Assembly (NCBI RefSeq): GCF_913058315.1
Contig: NZ_CAJXQY010000015.1
Coordinates: 1 to 57,057, forward strand
Reading direction: 5' to 3'
Origin: an uncultured Alteromonas sp.
GTDB lineage: Bacteria > Pseudomonadota > Gammaproteobacteria > Enterobacterales > Alteromonadaceae
Length of the DNA: 57,057 nucleotides
Shown: positions 35,774 to 45,313 of the stretch, one piece after another
How the letters are laid out: each line of letters starts with the position of its first letter
Position numbering within the stretch: position 1 is the first letter of the stretch
Translations under genes and position numbers: made by a program
Notes under the pieces: model-generated
Told to the model about the DNA's origin: nothing
Seen by the model: the letters and a program-made list of their open reading frames with translations, nothing else
Database searches by the model: none

Positions 35774-37336
35774 TCAGGCCAGCCAGTCGGATAAATTGAA
35801 ACAGATAAAAATAAGCACGGCAGTCCAGCTCAACAACACCACTACCATTCGGGTATTCAGTCCGGCATAACTGGCTTGTGGTGTGGCTTTATTGCTGGTG
35901 GGGATTAAACGGTTTACCAGGTGGCCGCTGATAACTGTGACCGCAAAGCCAATGGCATTCCACCAAAACCAGAATATGGGGTTGTCGCTAAGCCACAAAA
36001 AGGTATTACTGAATACGCCCAGTAACAGGCCGATGTTAGCTGCTTTTGCGGTAATGGTTTTACTGTGGATACCCAGTAAAAAAATTGCCAGCACCGGGCC
36101 GTAAAACACCGAGCCGATTTTATTAATGGCTTCAATGATAGTGGGGGCGATATCACCGGCGAATAAACTTAATACCAGTGTTACCAGTCCCCAGCCAATA
36201 CCGGCTGTGCGGGCAAAGCGCATATATTCATGGTCGCTGGGTTCATGGCCCTTGTAGCGACAAAAATCTTCGGTGGTCACTGCCGCCAGGCTGTTTATCG
36301 CGGAACTGAGCGAAGACATGGCCGCCGCCATAATGGCGACTACCAGCAGCCCAATCACGCCGGGTGGTAAATAATTAACAATGAAAATGGGCATCATCCA
36401 GTCGGGCTGGTCTGTTGGTATTTGCGCCTGCAGCGATGGGGTATTGAGTACCAGTGCGCCTATTACTAACCCAGTGGTGCAATAAATTACCGTGATGGGG
36501 AAGCGGCTGAGCGCGACGGTATACATCACCTTGCGCAGGTCTTTTACGCTATGAGCAGACAGCGAACGCTGAGCTTCTGACTGGTCGCAGCCATAATAAG
36601 AGGCATAAAGCACAATGCCACCAAATAACATGGGCAACAGCCCAAAATCGTTGCCGGTTAAACCCCATGAGCTGGTGTTTATGGCTTCCATGCGATCACT
36701 ATCGATGAGTGCAAGTGCAGCATCCACACCGCCTATAACATCCACAGCGACAAACAGGCAGGTGAGGGCACCGGCCAGAATAATCACCATTTGTACCGCA
36801 TCACCAAATACCACCGCTTTCATTCCCCCCACGGCAGAATAAATCAGGGTGATTACGCCAATCAACACAATGCTGTGCCATTGCTCCAGTCCCATCGTGC
36901 CTTGCAGAATCAATGATATGGCATAAATCATAATGGCGGTGGCGAAGGAGCGGTTGAGCTGAAATACAAAGCTTATCAGCAGGCGGGTGGAGCGTTCGAA
37001 ACGGCGCTCGAGGAAATCGTACACACTCACCACACCGCTTTGGTGCAAGGTGGGCAATAATCGCCATAACATGAGCAATACCGCGATGGGCAACGCCAGT
37101 TCGTAAGACAACCAAATCAACCCGCCGCCTTCGCGTAACCCAACAAAAGCAGGAGCAGAAATAAAACTGATCGCGGAGAGTTGGGTTGCCATAACCGACA
37201 GGGATAACGCCGGCCAGGGGATGGTGCGCCCGCCCAGAAAGTATTCCCTGCTATTGTGCTGGTGGCGAAATGCCAGTCCCATGGCGAGTAAACCTACGAG
37301 GTAAATCGCGATTATTGCGTAGTCAATCCAGCCCAA
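35774..37336 (-). CDS. Sodium:solute symporter family (SSS) permease
   Basis: A 520-residue SSS/SLC5-type transporter with about 13 TM helices. Family markers are the N-terminal YFLGGRTIPWPALSLSVMATQLSAISFISAPAF segment and the central MAAAMSSLSSAINSLAAVTTEDF motif around the Na+ site. It brings in a solute with Na+; the exact substrate (sugar, acid or other) cannot be assigned. A gap of about 180 bases separates it from the divergent DUF3750 gene. Confidence 0.92.
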   Translation of the reverse strand: MGWIDYAIIAIYLVGLLAMGLAFRHQHNSREYFLGGRTIPWPALSLSVMATQLSAISFISAPAFVGLREGGGLIWLSYELALPIAVLLMLWRLLPTLHQSGVVSVYDFLERRFERSTRLLISFVFQLNRSFATAIMIYAISLILQGTMGLEQWHSIVLIGVITLIYSAVGGMKAVVFGDAVQMVIILAGALTCLFVAVDVIGGVDAALALIDSDRMEAINTSSWGLTGNDFGLLPMLFGGIVLYASYYGCDQSEAQRSLSAHSVKDLRKVMYTVALSRFPITVIYCTTGLVIGALVLNTPSLQAQIPTDQPDWMMPIFIVNYLPPGVIGLLVVAIMAAAMSSLSSAINSLAAVTTEDFCRYKGHEPSDHEYMRFARTAGIGWGLVTLVLSLFAGDIAPTIIEAINKIGSVFYGPVLAIFLLGIHSKTITAKAANIGLLLGVFSNTFLWLSDNPIFWFWWNAIGFAVTVISGHLVNRLIPTSNKATPQASYAGLNTRMVVVLLSWTAVLIFICFNLSDWLA

Positions 37337-37514
37337 AATACGCTCCCTGATTGTGATTTTGTTTATTCAGTATGCTGATTTCACACTACAAATTCCAGTT
37401 GTGCTGGTTAATGTTTATCCTGAGCCTGAGTTATTTGGTCGGCACTGGCTTGCATATCCTGATCCGGACTGATTAGATAGTTGTCATTCATTTAACGGAT
37501 AAAAGGGTCTCATT

Positions 37515-38048
37515 ATGGGCAAGCGTTTGGCCGGTATTGTATTAATGCTATTTGCCTTGGCGTCCTGTAGCAACAGTGACTGGCGCACGGCAAGCCGAGA
37601 GCCAGCAGGAATCGCACCCTCACCAGACCTGGTGCAGGATGCGGTTATTGAGATCTATGCGGCGGATGCTTTTAGCTGGCGCGGCTGGTTTGCTGTACAT
37701 ACCTGGCTGGCCTTTAAAGAGGAAGGCGCAGAGGAATATCAGGTTTACGAAGTGGTCGGCTGGCGCGTCAAAAATGGCTATCCAGCCTTACGTCATTATA
37801 AAACCGAGAGCCCGGACCGCTACTGGTACGGCGCCAGACCAGAAAAGGTCTTATCTATTCAGGGTGACAAAGCCCGCCGACTGATCCCCGAGGTTGTGGC
37901 GGCAATTGATAAATACCCCTGGGCTAACGAATACACTGTGTTTCCGGGGCCCAACAGCAATACCTTTCCGGCCTGGATTGGCTTGCAGGTGCCGGAATTA
38001 GAGCTGGATATGCCATTTAATGCCATAGGAGCCGGGTATGCGGATTAA
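37515..38048 (+). CDS. DUF3750 domain lipoprotein
   Basis: A 177-residue predicted lipoprotein with signal peptide and lipobox LASC (Cys at about 18). The DUF3750 core includes FSWRGWFAVHTWLAFK, RYWYGARPE and PGPNSNTFPAWI, with conserved His, Asn and aromatic residues that could form a site. The family has no known function. It lies 31 bases ahead of the MFS gene, so they are probably expressed together. Confidence 0.87.
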   Translation: MGKRLAGIVLMLFALASCSNSDWRTASREPAGIAPSPDLVQDAVIEIYAADAFSWRGWFAVHTWLAFKEEGAEEYQVYEVVGWRVKNGYPALRHYKTESPDRYWYGARPEKVLSIQGDKARRLIPEVVAAIDKYPWANEYTVFPGPNSNTFPAWIGLQVPELELDMPFNAIGAGYAD

Positions 38049-38079
38049 ACTAATTGGTGCTCAGCAGGATGACGCGTAG

Positions 38080-39306
38080 TTGAATACCCAGGTTAGGTTA
38101 ACCCTGATAGCGTTTTTAAGCTATATGATTATGTCTGGCCTGTTAACCCAGGCCGGAGTCATTCTTAACGCCATTGCCGCGCAACTGGAAATGACGGCGG
38201 CCCAGGCGGTCAGTATTTTTTCCTGGCTAACCGGTGGTGCCTTAATCGGTACGCTGATGTCCATGTACCTGTATACCCGATTCAGTTTGCGGCGGTTGCT
38301 GATCATCACGTATCTGTTTTTACTGATTCTGGGCGTAGTGCTGCCGTTATTAACCGACGCCGGCTATCCTCTGCTGGCCGCTGTGTTTCTCGGTCTGGGA
38401 GTGTGTTGTGGCTGTGGTTTATCCGGTGGTGCGGTGATTATTTCCCGTATCTACCGGGCGCAACGGAGGGCCTCGGCTTTTATTGCTACCGATTGTGCTT
38501 TCAGTGCGGCCGGGTTTATTTTTCCAACGCTGGCGGGTTGGTTGCTGGTTAAAGAACTGGACTGGACATTAAGCTATCTGGCCGTTGCCTCTCTGGCGGT
38601 GATTATACTGATACTGGCTGTTACTACGGTATTTCCCGACGTGCATCGGGCCGTTTCATCAGAAAGCGCCGGGCAAAAGGAAACCGCTCTGGCGCAATTT
38701 AAGCGCATCCTCACCCCTCGGGTGGTGTGTTTTGCGGTGGGGGTATGTCTTTATCTTATTGCCCAAACGACCTTCTTAACCTGGGCGCCCAATTATCTGA
38801 TGGCTTATTTTGACGCCCGGCAGGAAGTGGCTGGTCAGGTAGTGGGGAATTACTGGGGCTTCTCCATTTTTGGATTACTCACCTCGGTGGTGCTGGTGAA
38901 TTTTATTCCTACCCGCCTCATGTTGCTGGTGGTCTCAGGTATCGCTATTACCTGCACTACGTTATTTTTACTTATCGACTCGGTGGCGGCATTTCTTACA
39001 CTCGGACTGGCCTTTGGTTTACTGACTACCTGCATTTATAAAATTGCGATTTCAGTTGGCACCCAACAAATTGCGGACTCACCGCCCATGCTGGTTACCC
39101 TGATGTTATTCAGTGGCAGTATCGGTAGTACGCTGGCACCGGTTATATCCGGGTGGGTAGTAGAGAGCAGTGATGAAAAAGGCGCGCTGATGCTGGCACT
39201 GGCGGGCTTTATTATGATGCTGGTACTGTTTATTGTGGCAATGGTTCTGGAGCGTAAGGCAAAGCGTCAAACACTCCCTGATCCTGTTCAACCAGAGAGT
39301 GTTTGA
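38080..39306 (+). CDS. TsgA-like MFS transporter
   Basis: A 408-residue permease with 12 predicted TM helices. Its overall character matches the TsgA group: a short LTLIAFLSYMIMSGLL start, R-R-x-S-x-F-I-x-T-D-x-x-F-S in TM5 and FIFPTLAGWLL. TsgA function is unclear (linked to tellurite/selenite sensitivity in Salmonella). The start is a TTG at 38080; no ATG would retain the first helix, and AGGA lies rather far upstream. Convergent with the oxidoreductase operon, 13 bases away. Confidence 0.85.
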   Translation: MNTQVRLTLIAFLSYMIMSGLLTQAGVILNAIAAQLEMTAAQAVSIFSWLTGGALIGTLMSMYLYTRFSLRRLLIITYLFLLILGVVLPLLTDAGYPLLAAVFLGLGVCCGCGLSGGAVIISRIYRAQRRASAFIATDCAFSAAGFIFPTLAGWLLVKELDWTLSYLAVASLAVIILILAVTTVFPDVHRAVSSESAGQKETALAQFKRILTPRVVCFAVGVCLYLIAQTTFLTWAPNYLMAYFDARQEVAGQVVGNYWGFSIFGLLTSVVLVNFIPTRLMLLVVSGIAITCTTLFLLIDSVAAFLTLGLAFGLLTTCIYKIAISVGTQQIADSPPMLVTLMLFSGSIGSTLAPVISGWVVESSDEKGALMLALAGFIMMLVLFIVAMVLERKAKRQTLPDPVQPESV

Positions 39307-39319
39307 GACCTAATGGCAT

Positions 39320-40060
39320 TTACTGCTGATAGGCGTAGTCGCTCAGGCCGAGCTCATCGAGGACATCATCGAGATGAGCCATGGCCTCTGGTGTAGGCCC
39401 CGGATAATCACCACTGATAGGGACATTACCCTGGTAGCCAATTTCGCGGCTACCGGCCTCAGAGCAGAAGTAAGCCGCTAATACCAGCGAGCGCAAACGG
39501 TTAAATACCGCTGCCGGCTGCTGTAAGCGGGCGTCGATATTGTCCCTGTCATAGGCAATATCATCCAGCAGGACTAATTGCTGAGCTTCGCTGAGCATCA
39601 GGAACGGCTGACTGTAGCGTCGTCCCGACTCATCGTCGAGCCAGATAAGTAAGCGCAGAATGCCGTCTCTATCCCGCTGTTGTTGACCGTAGGGCGCACT
39701 GACCCATTCGTCAATTACATCCACTGCGCCTATTTGCAGGGCGCCGGGCTGGCCATTCTGGGCTGGCACTAAGATGTCAGTTAAACGGGACAGCCGGGCA
39801 ATTTGCTCCGTGGTCAACGTTTTTGGCCAGGGCGACGGTGGAGGCATGATCAGGTTGGGATCCTGCCCGTACCCTGCCACGCTAATGGGCTCTATCTTAA
39901 GGGTTGGCCAGTCTGAGGCTGAACCACTGACTTGAGGTGTGCTGGCGGCACAACCGGTAATGGCGGGCACAGCTGCGCTGGCCAGCATCATACCAAACAA
40001 TTTTAACGACTGGCGACGGCTTAAGCCGTGCGGGTTACTCAGAGCTTTAGGGTCAGTCAT
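39320..40060 (-). CDS. Tat-exported gluconate 2-dehydrogenase subunit 3 family protein
   Basis: A 246-residue small subunit for a GMC flavoprotein. The N-terminus carries a twin-arginine motif (SRRQSLKLFG, 14-23), a hydrophobic region and an ITGCAAS stretch that may be a lipobox. The subunit-3 domain (about 80-235) begins at LTTEQIARLSRLTDILVPA. In this family the small subunit bears the Tat signal and carries the catalytic partner across the membrane. It starts one base after the GMC stop, the third gene of a tight operon. Confidence 0.9.
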   Translation of the reverse strand: MTDPKALSNPHGLSRRQSLKLFGMMLASAAVPAITGCAASTPQVSGSASDWPTLKIEPISVAGYGQDPNLIMPPPSPWPKTLTTEQIARLSRLTDILVPAQNGQPGALQIGAVDVIDEWVSAPYGQQQRDRDGILRLLIWLDDESGRRYSQPFLMLSEAQQLVLLDDIAYDRDNIDARLQQPAAVFNRLRSLVLAAYFCSEAGSREIGYQGNVPISGDYPGPTPEAMAHLDDVLDELGLSDYAYQQ

Positions 40061-40061
40061 C

Positions 40062-41735
40062 TTACAGTACTCCCTGTTGGATCTGGCCGGCCAGCCAGTT
40101 AGCGTTGCGCATGGCCAGCGTCATGATGGTGAGCGTGCAGTTTTTATGCGGGTTGGAAGCAAAAACGCCGCCGTCCATCACAAACAGGTTCGGACAATCC
40201 CAGGTTTGTCCCCACTGATTGGTCACGGAATCTGCAGGCGAGCTGCCCATTCTTGCGGTGCCCACTTCATGAATGATTTGGCCGCCTTTAGCGATGGCTT
40301 GTTCGGGGGCAGGCAGATCGCCTACGGTTGCTCCCATGGTTTCTAAAAGCGTTTTAGCGGTTTGCAGACCATGAGCTACCTGATTCAGCTCGTGTTCTGA
40401 CCACTGCCAGTGGAAGCGTGCCACCGGGATGCCCCATTTGTCGGTGACGTCAGGGTCAATATCCATATAGCAGTTGTCATTGGGCAGCATTTCGCCGCGC
40501 AGTGCAAAATACACGCTGGCACCGTAATTGGCTTTGGCTTCGTCTTTTAATGACTCGCCATAGCCTGCAAAATCGCCGGACACCCAGGCGCCGGGTTCTC
40601 TGAAGCCGGTCCCCAGTTCAAAGTGATATCCCCGTGGAAAATTCAGATTATGTTGTGCCTTATGGCCCCACCAGGGAATAAACAAATGGTTAGCGGTATG
40701 TCCGTCTTCGTTATATCGCGGGCGGTTCTTTAACGCCGGGATAGTGGCACCGATACCGGCACCAGTAGAGTCCATCAGGTTGCGGCCTAACTGACCACTT
40801 GAATTGGCGAGGCCGTCAGGGTGTTGGGCAGATTTCGAGTTAAGCATAATCCTGGCCGACTCACAGGCACTGGCTGCCAGAATAACCACCGGTGACGCAA
40901 TAACCACTTCTTCACCGCTGGCTTTATCAATGTATGTCAGACCGGTGACTGTGCCTTCATCACTGGTATTTACCTGTTTGACCATGGCATCAGTAATGAG
41001 CTTAAAATGACCGGTTTGCCGAGCCATGGGAAGTAAAGACGTAGTGGTTTGAAATGCCGCACCAATGGAACAGCCGTGGCCGCAAGGGGTGGCATAAAAA
41101 CAGGCTGCCCTGTCGTCTTTTGGCTGGGTCAGAACCGCGCGGTGCATGGGAACCGCAGTAATACCATGTTTTTTCGCGGCGGCAGCCACCAACAATTCAG
41201 GGACTCTTGGGGTTGGTGGGTGTTGCAGTACGCCGGGCGGTGAGTCGGGCATGTCATCCAGCCCGGTATTGGTGCCACATACACCGACCAGACTCTCGGT
41301 TTTATCGTACCAGGGGGCAATGTCACCGTATTCAAATGGCCAGTCTGCGCCGAGCCCATCGCGGCTTTTGCCTTTAAAGTCGTGCTCACTGAAGCGCAGT
41401 GAATAGCGCCCCCAGTGGTTAGTGCGTCCACCGAGCATACGTGCCCGCCACCAGAGAAAATCGGAATCATCGTCGGTGGTGTACGGTTCGTCAGGCACCG
41501 ACCAGCCACCATCAACCGTCGCATCATAGTAGCCAAAGTTTTTATCTGAGGTGGCGGCCCCCATAAGTGGTGCGTCGGCATTGCGTTTAAACATGGGCGT
41601 TTCAGTTTTGGGATCGTAGTCGCGGCCCGCTTCAAGCATTAAAACGTTAATCCCTGCTTTGGTCAGCTCATAGGCTGCCATGGCCCCGCCAGCGCCGGAG
41701 CCAACAATCACTACCTGATGAATAAAGTCGGCCAT
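40062..41735 (-). CDS. GMC-type FAD oxidoreductase (probable glucoside 3-dehydrogenase)
   Basis: A 557-residue flavoprotein. The FAD-binding GSGAGG is at 12-17 (VVIVGSGAGGAMAAYELTKAG), the GMC segment LGGRTNHWGRYSLRF at about 101-115, and C-terminal HEVGTARMG and ASNPHKNCTLTIMTLA supply the catalytic His/Asn. It has no signal peptide of its own, fitting co-export with the Tat-tagged small subunit. GMC enzymes paired with subunit-3 proteins include sugar and glucoside 3-dehydrogenases. With a DUF1080 gene overlapping it by one base (TAATG), 3-oxidation of a glycoside is the best guess; substrate and acceptor are unproven. Confidence 0.88.
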   Translation of the reverse strand: MADFIHQVVIVGSGAGGAMAAYELTKAGINVLMLEAGRDYDPKTETPMFKRNADAPLMGAATSDKNFGYYDATVDGGWSVPDEPYTTDDDSDFLWWRARMLGGRTNHWGRYSLRFSEHDFKGKSRDGLGADWPFEYGDIAPWYDKTESLVGVCGTNTGLDDMPDSPPGVLQHPPTPRVPELLVAAAAKKHGITAVPMHRAVLTQPKDDRAACFYATPCGHGCSIGAAFQTTTSLLPMARQTGHFKLITDAMVKQVNTSDEGTVTGLTYIDKASGEEVVIASPVVILAASACESARIMLNSKSAQHPDGLANSSGQLGRNLMDSTGAGIGATIPALKNRPRYNEDGHTANHLFIPWWGHKAQHNLNFPRGYHFELGTGFREPGAWVSGDFAGYGESLKDEAKANYGASVYFALRGEMLPNDNCYMDIDPDVTDKWGIPVARFHWQWSEHELNQVAHGLQTAKTLLETMGATVGDLPAPEQAIAKGGQIIHEVGTARMGSSPADSVTNQWGQTWDCPNLFVMDGGVFASNPHKNCTLTIMTLAMRNANWLAGQIQQGVL

Positions 41736-42430
41736 TAGCGTAACTCCCGTATTTTAATATTTTTAAACCACACTTTATCACTGTGATCCTGCAAACCGAT
41801 ATGGCCTTTAGCTTGTTCGCCAAAGCCATCCCATTTGGCAAACTTACTGGCGGCAACCAGTTTTTCCCAGGTCGAGGAGTACATCACTATATGCACGGTC
41901 ATCACGTCATTTTGCCAGACCTCCAGCACGTCATTGTGAAGACGGATCCGCAGGTTATTCCATTCGCCAGCTTCTTTATAAGCGGCCGCCGGCGCCACTA
42001 CCATGTCATAGAGCGAGCCTGAGCGGTGTGAGTCGAGCTTACTGTCGGGGTGTTTTTCATTATCAATAATCTGGATTTCAGGGGCATGGAAGTAAATGTA
42101 CTGCTCACTCTCATCTGCCAGAAAGAAAACACCGCTGTTCCCGGCTTCAGAAATCTTCCAATCCAGACTCAGTTCAAACTCGGCATACTGTTTCGCTGTA
42201 ATCAGGTCGCCACTGCCCTCTTTGGTAAGGGTGATGGTACCGTTAGTGACCTGCCAGTTGCTGCCGGCTTCGTCCTTTTGATAGTTACGCCAACCCTTAA
42301 GTGACTCGCCGTCGAATAAGCTTTCCCAGCCCTGTTGCTGTTCTGTGGCTGAGAGAGTGTTATCGCTGGCGAGTACCGCTGTGGAAGCGCTTACAAGTAA
42401 TCCTGCCAAAAGTGTAATCAGTGTTTTCAT
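41735..42430 (-). CDS. DUF1080 (3-keto-disaccharide hydrolase domain) secreted protein
   Basis: A 231-residue exported protein with signal peptide (about 1-22, cut after VLA). The jelly-roll DUF1080 domain shows WESLFDGESLKGW, WKISEAGNSGVFFLADE, APEIQIIDNEKH and EWNNLRIRLHNDVLEVWQND, all typical. Members cleave 3-keto-glycosides after oxidation of the sugar C3. The ATG at 42430 follows AGGA by eight bases; an upstream alternative adds 12 residues without a site. First gene of the three-gene operon with the GMC enzyme and its small subunit. Confidence 0.9.
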   Translation of the reverse strand: MKTLITLLAGLLVSASTAVLASDNTLSATEQQQGWESLFDGESLKGWRNYQKDEAGSNWQVTNGTITLTKEGSGDLITAKQYAEFELSLDWKISEAGNSGVFFLADESEQYIYFHAPEIQIIDNEKHPDSKLDSHRSGSLYDMVVAPAAAYKEAGEWNNLRIRLHNDVLEVWQNDVMTVHIVMYSSTWEKLVAASKFAKWDGFGEQAKGHIGLQDHSDKVWFKNIKIRELR

Positions 42431-42460
42431 TGTTGTTTTCCTGTTGAAATAGACTGCTGA

Positions 42461-42486
42461 GCACACAGGCCACAGGGCCTGTGTGC
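42461..42486 (-). terminator. Strong hairpin between the S9 peptidase and DUF1080 genes
   Basis: An 11-bp perfect stem (GCACACAGGCC at 42461-42471 with GGCCTGTGTGC at 42476-42486) with a 4-base loop lies nine bases after the S9 peptidase stop. No immediate T tract follows on the minus strand, so it may be a partial terminator or an mRNA-stabilising processing hairpin. Confidence 0.5.
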
Positions 42487-42494
42487 CGCAGGAG

Positions 42495-44909
42495 TTACTT
42501 AGCCTTTACGTGCTGTTCCAGCCATTGATCCTGTTCCCAGAGCATGTGTAAGATGCTTTCCTTGGCTCGGTATCCGTGAGACTCCTTGGGTAACATTACC
42601 AGTCGTGCCGTGGCACCAAGGCCTTTAAGCGCATTAAAATAGCGCTCACTTTGCATGGGGTAGGTACCACTGTTGTTATCAGCCTCGCCATGAATAAGCA
42701 GTAACGGGGTTTTCATTTTGTCGGCATGCATAAAGGGCGACATGGTGTAATACACCTGGGGGGCTTCCCAGTAAGAGCGCTCTTCCGACTGGAAGCCAAA
42801 TGGCGTGAGGGTGCGGTTATAGGCACCGCTGCGAGCAATTCCGGCCGCAAATAAGTCAGAATGGGAGAGCAGATTAGCCACCATAAAGGCACCATAGCTA
42901 TGACCACCCACTGCCACACGCTGCCGGTCGATAAGCCCGCGAGCGTCAACAGCATCAATAGCAGCCTTAGCGTTGGCCACTAACTGGCTGCGGAAGCTGT
43001 CATTGGGCTCTTCATCGCCTTCACCCACAATAGGGAAGGCCGCGCCATCGAGTACCACATAGCCTTTGTTTACCCAGTAAATAGGCGAGCCCCAGTACGG
43101 ATAGGTAAACTCATTGGGGTTACTGGTATTCTGCGAGGCGCTGTTTTGATCTTTATACTCTCGTGGATAAGCCCACAGGATCATTGGATATTGCTTACCT
43201 TCCTGGTAGCCAACCGGCAAATAAAGCGTGCCGGAAAGCTCCAGCCCGTCATCACGCTTATACGTGATGACTTCCTTTTTGACGCTCTGAATGGCTTTAA
43301 ACGGATTTTCAAAGTCTGTTAACTGCGTGAGTGACTGGTTGCTTAAGTGCCTGAAGTAGCGGTTAGGGTATTCACTTTTCGATTCGATACTCACAGTGAG
43401 TTTTTGCTCATTAACTTTGTAATCGTATAGCTCTTCCAGTTTATCGGTATAGGCAGACTGATAAAGGCGCTCTTTTTCGAGCGTTTTAAGATTAAGACTG
43501 TCGAGGAAAGGAAATTGTCCTTTATCTGAATAGCCATCGCCAAGTAAAAAGACCTTCGCGCCATCCATCGCCAGTACGCTCTGACCAAATTCATTGCGCT
43601 CAGTCACGAACGAACCCGGATCGCTGTAGGCATCCTGATAATTGCGATCGAAAATAACCGCAGGCGCAACAGTGCTATCGCCTGGAGTAAACGCATAGGC
43701 TTTAGTATTGCGGGTATTCCACCAGTAATCCTGAGCAATCGCATAGTTGTCGTTACCCCACTTAATGCGTGAAAAGCGATTATGGGTTTTAAGTAGCAGC
43801 GACGGAGTGCCATCGAATGGCGGTTCCAGCGTGTAAACCGCATCGCGATATTCAACTTCAACAGCCGGATCGCCTTTATCCTGCGCTTCGGCAAAAACCA
43901 GCGTCGCCGGTTTATCGTCACGCCACTGTATAGAGCGTCTGCCCTCTCGAGTGGCCATAAAGCCTTTGGGCAGATCTTCAATTAGCGGTACCGACACAAT
44001 CTTGTTGATGAACTCACCTTGTTTGCTATACACACTGGTCACTGAGGGAAAACGGTTATACTGCACCAGATAGCTGAACGGCTTTTCATACTGGGTGACC
44101 AGCACATACTCACCGTCAGGCGACACATTAATATTGCCGTACATAGCTGGCGGCAGCCAGCGTGAGGCTTTGCCATTCAAATTTACTTTCATGAGTGTAG
44201 AGCGGGTTAGCTGCTCAAAGTTGAATTCGTCATTTTTGTTTTTCAGCAGATCCTGATAGGTGCGGTTCTGGGCTTTTTTACCGTCACTCTCCGATACCGT
44301 CGGGCCGGTCGGGGTGGCGGTTTCGGTGTTAATCAGCGCCTGGCGGTCCTCTGGAACCACTTTCACCAGCAGCGCGGAGCCGTCAGCAAACCAATTAATC
44401 ACATCGCGCATGTTGGCGTTAAGGATGGCTTTGGTAAGGCGTTTGGCCTTGGCGGTTTTTAAATCTAAAACCCATAACTCAATGCCGTTAGGGGTCTTGT
44501 GGGTCATTGCCATTTTCTTTTGATCCGGGGACCAGGCAAAATTGGATAAGCGGGGGTTATCGGGTAATCCGGCGATTTCTACCGTTTGCTGGCTGTTAAT
44601 TCGCTGAATTTTTAAATCGTTATAAAAGGTATCACGACTGCCGATATTCGCTTTGGGATCAATACGTAACCCCCCCAGTCGCAGCTCCTCCTCGGATAAC
44701 TCGGCAATAGTTTTATAGGTATCGCGGTACAGCATCAACGCAGTATCCTGACTATCATTCATCAGAAAATAGGGGGCGCGATTTACATCGACGAGCTGGA
44801 GAATTTCCTCTGCCGGTTTTTGATATTCAGTGGCAGCGGGTACCGTTGGCGAGAGTATAACCGCAAAACAGAGTGCAGCAGCTCGCAGTCCTAACCAGTG
44901 ATATTGCAT
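42495..44909 (-). CDS. Secreted S9 family (prolyl oligopeptidase-type) peptidase
   Basis: An 804-residue exported serine peptidase. A signal peptide (about 1-26, cut near PAA) precedes a beta-propeller region (about 30-540) with PD40-like repeats (LSNFAWSPDQKKMAMTH, INVSPDGEYVLVT). The C-terminal alpha/beta-hydrolase has nucleophile elbow GGHSYGAF (Ser at about 658), an acidic region LLIHGEADNNSG and catalytic His in PKESHGY. It is likely periplasmic or secreted and acts on oligopeptides. It precedes the DUF1080 operon on the same strand, separated by a strong hairpin. Confidence 0.93.
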   Translation of the reverse strand: MQYHWLGLRAAALCFAVILSPTVPAATEYQKPAEEILQLVDVNRAPYFLMNDSQDTALMLYRDTYKTIAELSEEELRLGGLRIDPKANIGSRDTFYNDLKIQRINSQQTVEIAGLPDNPRLSNFAWSPDQKKMAMTHKTPNGIELWVLDLKTAKAKRLTKAILNANMRDVINWFADGSALLVKVVPEDRQALINTETATPTGPTVSESDGKKAQNRTYQDLLKNKNDEFNFEQLTRSTLMKVNLNGKASRWLPPAMYGNINVSPDGEYVLVTQYEKPFSYLVQYNRFPSVTSVYSKQGEFINKIVSVPLIEDLPKGFMATREGRRSIQWRDDKPATLVFAEAQDKGDPAVEVEYRDAVYTLEPPFDGTPSLLLKTHNRFSRIKWGNDNYAIAQDYWWNTRNTKAYAFTPGDSTVAPAVIFDRNYQDAYSDPGSFVTERNEFGQSVLAMDGAKVFLLGDGYSDKGQFPFLDSLNLKTLEKERLYQSAYTDKLEELYDYKVNEQKLTVSIESKSEYPNRYFRHLSNQSLTQLTDFENPFKAIQSVKKEVITYKRDDGLELSGTLYLPVGYQEGKQYPMILWAYPREYKDQNSASQNTSNPNEFTYPYWGSPIYWVNKGYVVLDGAAFPIVGEGDEEPNDSFRSQLVANAKAAIDAVDARGLIDRQRVAVGGHSYGAFMVANLLSHSDLFAAGIARSGAYNRTLTPFGFQSEERSYWEAPQVYYTMSPFMHADKMKTPLLLIHGEADNNSGTYPMQSERYFNALKGLGATARLVMLPKESHGYRAKESILHMLWEQDQWLEQHVKAK

Positions 44910-45257
44910 GTCTTTCCCTTTTCTTTATTAGTATTTTGCTATCTGTCGTTATAAATGGGGTCGAAATAAGTTCAACCGCTCTCCATATTAGCCTGATTTG
45001 TAAAGTCAGGTGAATAGGGCAGGGCTGAATAACATTTACATACGGTTAACTTCTAGCAGCCTTATACGTTTTGTATGAGGTAGACGACAATGAAATGGTA
45101 AGTGCTTGTCTGAAATGAGAAATAATCTGTAAGTGTGGTTTGTGAAAGGGGCGACTGTGGGTTTGAATAAAGATAACAGAGTGAGATAGCCGCTTTGCAT
45201 AGAGTGACAATCAACCCGGTTCTTCACCCGAAGTATGGGTAAGCGGTACTTTGAGCC
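44910..45257. other. Intergenic region, no gene seen
   Basis: About 350 bases between the S9 peptidase start and the rpoD terminator. It must hold the S9 peptidase promoter (minus strand). I see no RNA gene, repeat or credible short open frame; the longest frame, 63 codons on the minus strand at 45036-45227, has no ribosome-binding site or recognisable features. Confidence 0.5.
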
Positions 45258-45286
45258 AAAAAAAAGCCAGTCCCGGAGGACTGGCT
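45258..45286 (-). terminator. Rho-independent terminator of rpoD
   Basis: An 8-bp stem (AGCCAGTC at 45265-45272 with GACTGGCT at 45279-45286), loop CCGGAG, followed on the minus strand by eight T residues (the A run at 45258-45265). It lies 27 bases after the rpoD stop. Confidence 0.92.
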
Positions 45287-45313
45287 TATTATAATCGTGC
45301 CATGCGAAACGGC

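Noticed and set aside
41129-41635. 168-codon minus-strand frame inside the GMC oxidoreductase
   Set aside because: Overlaps conserved GMC coding sequence in a different frame and shows no domain features.
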